Assembly (NCBI GenBank): GCA_947459655.1
Contig: CANHEE010000015.1
Coordinates: forward strand, 1-38,073
DNA length: 38,073 nt
Direction: 5' to 3'
Source: Lewinellaceae bacterium
GTDB lineage: Bacteria > Bacteroidota > Bacteroidia > Chitinophagales > Saprospiraceae
Of this stretch, positions 32,126-38,073 are shown in pieces. Below the pieces are notes generated by a model. The model worked only from the letters and a program-made list of their open reading frames with translations, made no database searches and was not told the origin of the DNA. Made by a program: the position numbers and the translations under genes. The stretch's first letter is position 1, and each line of letters starts with the position of its first letter.

Positions 32126-32959
32126 ATGGCGAAAATAGTCTATGATATTTTTGATGATTATGTACTGAGCAACAGCAGCTACGTGTATAAAATGCGTATG
32201 TTTATCAGTAATCATGCCTGTACCTATCTCATTATTGACGGCGACCGATGGATGGCATACAGAAGCTATGCACTCGATTGCGGCAATAGAGCATTGTTCA
32301 GCATTAGAGATGAAATAGAAATGCTGAAGAATACAGATAAAATGCTGCAATTGTCCTTCAGTGAAGTCCGAATTTCCCTCCTGTCTCAGGCTTTTACAAT
32401 GGTTCCTGAAGAGCTGTACAGTGATAAAAACCCTTATGCATATCTGAATTCAGTTTGCCCATCTCCGGCATCTGAGATAGTGCGAACGGAAACCTTTACT
32501 TCGGAAATAAGGAACCTTTACCTAATAAAAATCGATCTGCTTCAATTTCTCGAAAAAAGTTTTCCAGGAGTAGCCATAACGCATTTTTTTACGGGAATGG
32601 TTTCCGGAATATTTTCAGAAAATAGAAATCAGGGGACAGCCCTTTTTATAAATTTCCATCAAAATCAGATGCAGATTCTGGTTTGTGATGCTCAGCGAAT
32701 ACTTCTCGCCAACAACTACGATTTTCAAAGTACAGGGGATGTTGCCTATTTCATCATGCTGATCATCAACCAACTTTCACTTGATCCTGAAACTGCAATG
32801 GTGTACTTAAGCGGACACGTCAACAGCAGTGCAGAACTTTACAACACCATAGCCCGTTATATACGCAACGTGCATTTCAGACATACGCTTTTTTCCGAAT
32901 TCCCGAGGGAATCTGCCTTTGCCACTTATCCACTGCACACATTTGCAGATGTCGGATAG
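32126..32959 (+). CDS. DUF3822 family protein, possible actin-like (ASKHA) fold
   Basis: The 277-residue protein fits DUF3822, a Bacteroidota family usually directly upstream of rsmD, as here (23-base gap). Its halves look alike: an N-terminal part with CTYLIIDGDRWMAYRSYAL and a C-terminal part with ALFINFHQNQMQILVCDAQ, followed by LLANNYDFQSTGDVAYFIM and MVYLSGHV. A strand, a turn and an N-[DF]-x-S-x-x-D-V-x-Y helix recall PilM/actin-like proteins, but I see no convincing ATP-binding phosphate loops, so it may be a degenerate version. There is no signal or membrane segment. It follows the bactofilin gene by 21 bases. The fold is inference; family membership is fairly secure. Confidence 0.85.
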   Translation: MAKIVYDIFDDYVLSNSSYVYKMRMFISNHACTYLIIDGDRWMAYRSYALDCGNRALFSIRDEIEMLKNTDKMLQLSFSEVRISLLSQAFTMVPEELYSDKNPYAYLNSVCPSPASEIVRTETFTSEIRNLYLIKIDLLQFLEKSFPGVAITHFFTGMVSGIFSENRNQGTALFINFHQNQMQILVCDAQRILLANNYDFQSTGDVAYFIMLIINQLSLDPETAMVYLSGHVNSSAELYNTIARYIRNVHFRHTLFSEFPRESAFATYPLHTFADVG

Positions 32960-32982
32960 CAATGCTGATTTAAAAAGAAAAT

Positions 32983-33543
32983 ATGAGAATTATTTCAGGA
33001 AAATTCAAAGGCAGAAAATTCAACCCGCCTGCTGATGATTGGCCTACCAGACCAACCACAGATTTTGCAAAAGAAGGTCTGTTCAATATCCTCAACAACA
33101 ACATTGATTTTGAAGAGACAAAAATGCTGGACTTGTTTGGTGGCACCGGCAACCATAGTTATGAGTTTGTATCAAGGGGATGTACGCAGGTAACCTACGT
33201 AGACAAGTTCCCGGGATGCCTCAATTTTGTCCGTAAGATGGCTGCACAGTTGAAAGTGGAAGATGAAATCAGGATTTTTCAGATGGATGTATTCCGTTTC
33301 ATTGAAACCACACGCGAAAAATACGATTACATTTTCGCAGGCCCGCCCTATGGCATGCCTGCACTCGATTCGCTACCAGATAAAATTTTTCAGTTCAAGT
33401 TGCTGAACCCGGATGGATGGTTTGTGTTGGAACACAATCCCAATCACCATTTTGAGAAACACCCTAATTTTATGGAAATGCGGACATACGGAAAAACGCA
33501 TTTCAGCTTTTTCGAAAATCTGCGGGAGAATACTGAAGAGTAA
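32983..33543 (+). CDS. rsmD: 16S rRNA (guanine966-N2)-methyltransferase RsmD, with an altered catalytic motif
   Basis: RsmD methylates N2 of G966 of 16S rRNA with SAM during 30S assembly. The 186 residues start in family style (MRIISGKFKGRKF, RPTTDFAKEGLFNIL) and carry the SAM motif MLDLFGGTGNHSYEF (about 48-62). The catalytic motif, normally (D/N)PP(Y/F), reads GPPY at 120-123 (codon GGC at 33340-33342). All other regions look intact, including the C-terminal WFVLEHNPNHHFE. Loss of that Asp would be expected to impair catalysis, so the enzyme may be weakened, altered in role, or the base may be an error (one G-to-A change at 33341 restores Asp). It ends the run that begins at 29774. Confidence 0.9.
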   Translation: MRIISGKFKGRKFNPPADDWPTRPTTDFAKEGLFNILNNNIDFEETKMLDLFGGTGNHSYEFVSRGCTQVTYVDKFPGCLNFVRKMAAQLKVEDEIRIFQMDVFRFIETTREKYDYIFAGPPYGMPALDSLPDKIFQFKLLNPDGWFVLEHNPNHHFEKHPNFMEMRTYGKTHFSFFENLRENTEE

Positions 33544-33559
33544 TCCATTTCAGATTACC

Positions 33560-33600
33560 TCTTAACTTCAAGGGGAGGCAATTACATCTCGTAGTTAAGA
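33560..33600. terminator. Possible hairpin between convergent rsmD and DUF2490 genes
   Basis: Arms TCTTAACT (33560-33567) and AGTTAAGA (33593-33600) pair perfectly around a 25-base loop. There is a T-rich stretch after it on the plus strand (TTCTCT) but no true T-run, so termination strength is uncertain. Confidence 0.35.
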
Positions 33601-33613
33601 TTCTCTACAACAA

Positions 33614-34372
33614 CTATTTCTTTTTCCTGTAAAAGTCCAAGGTCGAACTCAAAGTAACGGCAAGGGTGTGGTTGTTTTCGATTCTGATTCCATCAGATTT
33701 CATCAACAGTTGGTTCAGGTAACCAAGTTCGAGTCTTCCTACACCTGGCAGTTTGTATCCCAGACCAATATAAGCTCGGTTCTGATCGAAAATATTGTAT
33801 TTCACCTCCTTACCAAAATTGATGAAAAACTCGTCATAGGCTGTAATGTAAAGGGATTTGTCTTCAATTTTCTGCCCTTTTAACGGGACAGAAAACCGCT
33901 GCATTAGTCGGAACCGATTGGTATAAACCGTTGGCCCCTCGGAATAATTGCCTGGTGCTCCATTAATGGAGTTTACATACCGCTGTTCCAATCTGAAACG
34001 ACTGATATATTCGACAATTTTCAGCTGGTTTTTGATCTGTATCTGCTCCCAGAAACGATGCTCAGAGAAATCCCTTGCTACCGGAAATTTTCCGTACGGA
34101 TGGGTCTCAATAAAGGCATAACCGGCTGTCGCAAATACCTGATTATTAAAGTAATAGTTGATTCCTGGTCGAAACAGCAACTGCTGTGGTTTGGAAACTA
34201 TTTCGCTTCTTCGAAACTGCGCTTCAAGATGTACTCCCCACTTATCAGATACCTTGTGATCACCCAAGTACATGATCCAACCATTACTATTATCGGCAAC
34301 TTGGTGAAGTTGCGCTAATGCCTCGTAAACTGACGAAAGCACAAATGCTGTGATTATCACAATTCTTTTCAT
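33614..34372 (-). CDS. DUF2490 outer-membrane beta-barrel-like protein
   Basis: The 252-residue product has a signal peptide (MKRIVIITAFVLSSVYEALAQ, split here by its cleavage near residue 21) and then strands that alternate in barrel fashion. WGVHLEAQFRRSE, QLLFRPGINYYFN, YAFIETHPYGKFP and EHRFWEQIQIKN are the DUF2490 landmarks as I know them. It ends with LAVTLSSTLDFYRKKK. It lies convergent to rsmD and 158 bases downstream of the SulP gene on the same strand. The start ATG 34372 fits the signal peptide. The role of DUF2490 proteins is unknown; they are presumed to sit in the outer membrane. Confidence 0.87.
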   Translation of the reverse strand: MKRIVIITAFVLSSVYEALAQLHQVADNSNGWIMYLGDHKVSDKWGVHLEAQFRRSEIVSKPQQLLFRPGINYYFNNQVFATAGYAFIETHPYGKFPVARDFSEHRFWEQIQIKNQLKIVEYISRFRLEQRYVNSINGAPGNYSEGPTVYTNRFRLMQRFSVPLKGQKIEDKSLYITAYDEFFINFGKEVKYNIFDQNRAYIGLGYKLPGVGRLELGYLNQLLMKSDGIRIENNHTLAVTLSSTLDFYRKKK

Positions 34373-34530
34373 GTTCCAATTTTAATAATCTCACATTCAG
34401 ACATTTACAACCAACATGATATGTGAAACGGAAAGATATGATTAAAAATATCTGTTCGCAACCGATAACAATGCGGCGAATCCCATAAGCTTAACAAGAG
34501 TATCTCAAACGGACATTACCTATACAATAT

Positions 34531-36111
34531 CTACTCAGTTACAGAAGATTTTCTTGGTTTCTTTCTGGCCGCAAGGCGATGATTTGAGGCTGGCTTATGG
34601 TTATCCAAATCCATTAAATATACCTTTCCCCCATCTTTTGCTTCGTAATCATGCTTAAAATGATGTATATTCTCCATCACCGAATGGTCGATAATGTCTG
34701 CATTGTTGAAATCTATATACACACTGGCACCAAAAGGAATGGCATCCAGTTCTTTCTTGATGCCTAGCCAGTTGGTAAACACCGCTGCCTTGTGGATTCG
34801 GACATAAAAGTCACCCTGCTGATCCAGTACTTCAACGTTTGCCTTGAATAAACTTTTAATAGATTTACCCGAGGCAGCTTGAATGATAATCTTTAATGTT
34901 ATCCCAGCAGCTACACCTACCAGCAAATCTACAGAAAGTGTAAAAATGATTGTAGTTACAAACATTGCGAGCTGGTCCTTGCCAATGTGTAAGGTGTGAA
35001 TGAACTCCCTTGGATGCGCAAGCCTAAAACCTACTCCAATCAGCAACGCTGCAAGTGCAGCGTTGGGAATCATTTGTATGACCGGTGTCAGGAACAACAT
35101 GAACACCAGTAAAAAAGCGCCGTGGAAGAAATTGGCCCAACGGGATTTTGCTCCGTTGTTGACATTGGCTGAGCTGCGAGCTACCTCCGAGATCATTGGC
35201 AAACCTCCGAGAATCCCTGACAATATATTGCCGGCACCAACAGCAATCAAATCGCGGTTGCTATTTGATTTGATGCGTGCGGGATCCATAATGTCAATGG
35301 CCTTCACAGTAAGTAGGGACTCCAAACTGCCAATCACAGCAAAAAGAATGACATATTTGACAAATACTCCCGTCTTTTGAAAGCCATCAAAATTGACATT
35401 CATCCCTACAATTTCAGTAAAAGGCTTATCAAACCTGATAAGACCATCCTTAATGCTGCCCAAACCAAGTAATACACCCAACGGAACGGCAGCGAGCAAG
35501 ACAAACATCGGGACAGGTATACGTTTTAACCAACGAAAAGGAAGAAGAGGAATGCCAAAAACAAGCAGCAGACAAATCAAGCCGGTAATTACGATAGGCA
35601 TTCGATCAGCAACCGTTGCTATTGTGTGCGGAAGGGCTTCCAGCAGTGCGATAGGTTCGACAATAGGCTTGCCGTCAATACCAATGGGGTTGACCCCCAA
35701 AAGCATATGGATTTGCTTTGAAATGATAATCAAACCGATGGCTGCTAGCATTCCACGTATTACAGAAAGTGGAAAAAAATCTGATAATTTCCCCAGTTTC
35801 AGCACACCAAAGATTATCTGCAAAATACCCGCCACGACGATGGATCCCAACGCAAATTTCCAACCCATTTCACCACCGCCAAATTCAGAGACGGCACCGG
35901 CTATAATCACAATTAATCCTGCCGCAGGACCTTTGATGGTGAGTCTTGAACCAGCTATTAGACTGACCAGCATACCGCCGATTATGGCCGTCAGAACGCC
36001 GTACATGGGGTTGGGAAAATCACTTGCTCTTGCAATTCCGAGACTCAAGGGAAGCGCAAGCAGGGAAACCATAAATCCCGAGAGGATTTCGCTACTGAAA
36101 TTTGTTTTCAA
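34531..36111 (-). CDS. SulP-family inorganic anion transporter
   Basis: SulP transporters move sulfate, bicarbonate or other anions across the inner membrane. The 526-residue protein has about 11-12 membrane segments (14 to about 405), with typical phrases LLALPLSLGIARASD, KGPAAGLIVIIAGAV, ESLLTVKAIDIMDPAR and GGLPMISEVARSSANVNNGAKS. A C-terminal STAS domain follows from about 430 (FGASVYIDFNNADIIDHSVMENI). The tail is basic (AARKKPRKSS). The start is a TTG at 36111: KTNFSSEIL fits the family N-terminus, and the first in-frame stop upstream is at about 36147, with no ATG in between. A -7 box ends five bases upstream of it. Bicarbonate or sulfate are both possible substrates. Confidence 0.94.
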   Translation of the reverse strand: MKTNFSSEILSGFMVSLLALPLSLGIARASDFPNPMYGVLTAIIGGMLVSLIAGSRLTIKGPAAGLIVIIAGAVSEFGGGEMGWKFALGSIVVAGILQIIFGVLKLGKLSDFFPLSVIRGMLAAIGLIIISKQIHMLLGVNPIGIDGKPIVEPIALLEALPHTIATVADRMPIVITGLICLLLVFGIPLLPFRWLKRIPVPMFVLLAAVPLGVLLGLGSIKDGLIRFDKPFTEIVGMNVNFDGFQKTGVFVKYVILFAVIGSLESLLTVKAIDIMDPARIKSNSNRDLIAVGAGNILSGILGGLPMISEVARSSANVNNGAKSRWANFFHGAFLLVFMLFLTPVIQMIPNAALAALLIGVGFRLAHPREFIHTLHIGKDQLAMFVTTIIFTLSVDLLVGVAAGITLKIIIQAASGKSIKSLFKANVEVLDQQGDFYVRIHKAAVFTNWLGIKKELDAIPFGASVYIDFNNADIIDHSVMENIHHFKHDYEAKDGGKVYLMDLDNHKPASNHRLAARKKPRKSSVTE

Positions 36112-36115
36112 GCCG

Positions 36116-36123
36116 CAAATATA
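36116..36123 (-). promoter_or_regulatory. -7 promoter box for the SulP gene
   Basis: The minus strand reads TATATTTG followed by CGGC, an exact TAnnTTTG match. The initiation site expected about 7 bases downstream would fall at the TTG start codon itself, implying a leaderless or nearly leaderless transcript, or a start site further downstream. Confidence 0.5.
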
Positions 36124-36255
36124 AGTTGAATAGACTGTTTTTTTTCAGTAAGGTGGTTAATTGTAATGAATTCAAATGGAATTAACTGGAAGTTGAGTCA
36201 TTTTGAATAAATCTGAAGCGCTTATGCTAATAAAACAATGAAAAAAATCTTTAAC

Positions 36256-36297
36256 AAAAAATGCAGGGTGATGAAATGGCAGATAGTTATTCACCCT
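36256..36297 (-). terminator. Rho-independent terminator of the efflux operon
   Basis: Arms AGGGTGA (36265-36271) and TCACCCT (36291-36297) pair perfectly; on the minus strand GCA and then six T follow. It lies just past the stop of the TolC-family gene. Confidence 0.75.
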
Positions 36298-36303
36298 ATC
36301 AAT

Positions 36304-37731
36304 TTACCTCCACCCTCCACCCAAAGCTTTGTAAATATTGACTTCTGTATTGAGTAGCTTTTTTCTGGTCTCCAGCAACTCCATTTTTGCCTCAAGTGCT
36401 TCTCGTTGCGTAAACAATACCTCTGTGTAATCGGCCCTTGCTGATATGAAAAGGCTGTTGGATATTTCAATTGAATTACTTGAAATTTCTACTTGCTTAG
36501 ATTTGGTGGCAAAACTTTCTGTGTAATTTTTATTGCCTATTAACTGATTCATCACCTCCAAATATGCATTTAACACAACCTGTTCATATTTATGTATCGC
36601 CTGAATTTGCCTTTCATTAGCGTTATGATAATTTGCTTTAACTGCATTTTTATTAATTAGGGGTTGCACTAAATCACCCAAAAAGTTGAAAGCGATTGAT
36701 TTAGGATTGACCAGAAAAATTGGATTAAACGCTTGCAAACCGATTCCCGCTCGCAAGGTGATGTTGGGATAAAAATTGGCTCTTGCCACCGAAACATCCA
36801 ATTTTGCAGCCTCCAATTCCTGCTCTGCCTGACGAATATCGGGGCGATTAGCTAAAAGCTGTGCCGGAATTCCGGTAGAAATCTTCAAAAATTGAGCAGT
36901 ATTGAGGTTGGAAGAATTGCGTTTAATTTCCTGAGGGTATCTCGCCGTCAAAAAATTAATACGGTTTTCATTTTCAGTGATTTGCTGTTGAATCTCAAAT
37001 TTGAGGTTTTCAGTGTTCAGAAGCTGTGCCATAAAACGATTGACCGCCAATTGATTGACTCTCGCAGCATCTTTTTGAACCTTCACCATTTCCAAAGCAT
37101 CTTTCTGAGTAGTAATGTTTTGCTGAACAATTGCCAACTGATTATCCAGTACCATCAGTTCGTAATACGAACTGGCAATTTCAGCAATAAGATTTGTCAT
37201 CAAAAAATTTCTACCTTCATTTGCTGCCATGTATCGTTTTACTGCAGCATCTTTTGCATTGTGAAGTTTTTTCCAAGGGTCAAGTTCCCAAGAGAACGTA
37301 GCCTGCAGCATCTGGTCGCCAATATAGCGAGGAAGTTTATCAGCTCTTGTTTTTGCATCTTCTTCTGAAACGCCGTTCCATGTATAATGTCCCGATTTAT
37401 CGCCACCCAGACTTCCGGCCAAAAAGCCAAATGGCTGATACTCCCCTCTCCGAGCCATGATTTCATTTCTACTGATTTCAATTTCACGTAGCATGATGTT
37501 CAACTCCTGATTGTTTATCAGCGCTTCATCTATCAGTTTGATTAAATTAGTATCAACAAAATACTTTTTCCAAACAATGGTCTCTGTTATTGACGAGTCT
37601 CTATTAAAACTGTATTTAGAAGGAATATTGTTGCTTATTGACCTGGACGGAAGCGTTGCCACCGTACAACCTAGCATTCCAACCATGAGAACGAAGAAGA
37701 TACCGAAACCAATTATTAATCTACTTTTCAT
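36304..37731 (-). CDS. TolC/NodT-family outer-membrane efflux lipoprotein
   Basis: This is the outer-membrane channel of an RND-type efflux system, the tube through which the pump expels its substrates. The 475 residues begin with a lipoprotein signal ending LMVGMLGC, with Cys22 as the lipidation site. Long helical repeats follow, typical of TolC barrels: NNQELNIMLREIEISRNEIMARRGEYQPFG, EIASSYYELMVLDNQLAIVQQN, and LLANRPDIRQAEQELEAAKLDVSVARANFYPNITLRAGIG (in two adjacent phrases). The last is the diagnostic RPD motif region. The C-terminus (LETRKKLLNTEVNIYKALGGGW) is also characteristic. The gene overlaps the end of the upstream RND pump gene by 11 bases, so they are translationally coupled. 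Substrate (drugs or metals) is not decided by this protein. Confidence 0.95.
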   Translation of the reverse strand: MKSRLIIGFGIFFVLMVGMLGCTVATLPSRSISNNIPSKYSFNRDSSITETIVWKKYFVDTNLIKLIDEALINNQELNIMLREIEISRNEIMARRGEYQPFGFLAGSLGGDKSGHYTWNGVSEEDAKTRADKLPRYIGDQMLQATFSWELDPWKKLHNAKDAAVKRYMAANEGRNFLMTNLIAEIASSYYELMVLDNQLAIVQQNITTQKDALEMVKVQKDAARVNQLAVNRFMAQLLNTENLKFEIQQQITENENRINFLTARYPQEIKRNSSNLNTAQFLKISTGIPAQLLANRPDIRQAEQELEAAKLDVSVARANFYPNITLRAGIGLQAFNPIFLVNPKSIAFNFLGDLVQPLINKNAVKANYHNANERQIQAIHKYEQVVLNAYLEVMNQLIGNKNYTESFATKSKQVEISSNSIEISNSLFISARADYTEVLFTQREALEAKMELLETRKKLLNTEVNIYKALGGGWR

Positions 37732-38073
37732 TTCGTTTCAAAAATTTTTCAATTAGGTTTTTTAATTTGCTTTCAGTCTTGGTTTCTGAGTACTCATGTA
37801 CCAAATTTTCACTCAGAGGTATTAGATCTTCATCTTTTATCAGTTTTTTACCTTCAATCATTTTACTACAAATATAATACAGACCCGGTACGACTAAAAT
37901 GCCGAAAATGGTACCGAACAACATCCCACCCATAGCCGATGCCCCGATGGTCTTGTTGCCCACCGCCCCTGCACCGGAAGCCCTTACGAGAGGAATCATA
38001 CCTGCAATAAATGCGAAGGAGGTCATCAGAATTGGTCTAAATCGCTCTTTTGCGCCTTCAATTGCAGCTTCCA
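37721..38073 (-). CDS. RND efflux pump, C-terminal end only (partial)
   Basis: The open frame enters from the right edge and ends with TAG at 37721-37723. The visible 116 residues are the last two membrane helices and cytoplasmic tail of an AcrB-like inner-membrane RND pump. The sequence EGAKERFRPILMTSFAFIAGMIPL, and then AVGNKTIGASAMGGMLFGTIFGILVVPGLYYI, corresponds to the conserved end of HAE-type drug exporters (split here around the loop). The first in-window ATG (38026) is internal, not a start. An 11-base overlap with the TolC-family gene shows an operon. The tail is long and charged, with many Lys and Glu residues (SETKTESKLKNLIEKFLKRNEK). Substrate unknown; the periplasmic adaptor would be further upstream, outside this window. 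Confidence 0.95.
   Translation of the reverse strand, partial: EAAIEGAKERFRPILMTSFAFIAGMIPLVRASGAGAVGNKTIGASAMGGMLFGTIFGILVVPGLYYICSKMIEGKKLIKDEDLIPLSENLVHEYSETKTESKLKNLIEKFLKRNEK

Noticed and set aside
37721-38026. A separate small membrane protein starting at ATG 38026
   Set aside because: The frame is open upstream to the window edge and encodes the conserved end of an RND pump, so this Met is internal.

Overview
This window looks like chromosomal DNA of a member of the Bacteroidota, probably near the Saprospiria/Chitinophagia/Sphingobacteriia side. The inference rests on families typical of that phylum (DUF5689 lipoprotein, DUF5606, DUF3822 next to rsmD, CtlX, a BBP2-like porin, bactofilin), on the near absence of Shine-Dalgarno sequences, and on repeated TAnnTTTG -7 promoter boxes ahead of genes. 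I see no tRNA, rRNA, CRISPR array, insertion sequence, integrase or prophage. The gene set is mainly housekeeping plus envelope functions.

Layout. Positions 1-11585 are all on the minus strand: a giant exported protein of unknown function running off the left edge (at least 1336 residues), prmA, pgk, ctlX, a DUF5689 lipoprotein made of three related units, icd, and a small exported unknown. A TerC-family membrane protein (plus) converges on pnp (minus) at a strong hairpin near 12.75 kb. From 15.3 to 20.8 kb two plus-strand operons follow: a DUF6503-like secreted protein, yciH, msrB and rsmI; then a large basic exported unknown, miaE and gpsA, led by the second-best promoter in the window. A minus operon (23.9 to 20.9 kb) carries a DUF7309/DUF6930-type protein, a Tat-exported superoxide dismutase and a porin-like barrel. 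It diverges from a plus operon of penicillin acylase, a small membrane protein and lolD. The two -7 boxes of this divergent pair abut exactly.

DUF5606 (plus) converges on an EamA transporter (minus), which diverges from ndk. A compact six-gene plus-strand run (29.77-33.54 kb) then encodes a 6-pyruvoyltetrahydropterin-synthase-type enzyme, FabD, YqgE, a bactofilin, DUF3822 and RsmD. The right end is minus strand: a DUF2490 barrel, a SulP anion transporter, and an RND efflux pump end with its TolC-family lipoprotein; the pump gene runs off the right edge.

How the genes relate. Central metabolism (pgk, icd, gpsA, fabD, ndk), translation maturation (prmA, rsmI, rsmD, miaE, yciH), RNA decay (pnp), oxidative defence (msrB, sod) and envelope transport (lolD, barrels, RND pump, SulP) are mixed, as in core regions of this phylum. 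No complete novel defence or mobile system is visible. The items most worth following are the giant exported protein, an RsmD whose catalytic DPPY motif reads GPPY, the eukaryote-type pterin synthase motif, the bactofilin beside an actin-like-fold candidate (DUF3822), and the promoter architecture (an extended -7 box and back-to-back divergent boxes). Positions and translations were read by eye; family names come from recognition, not database searches.
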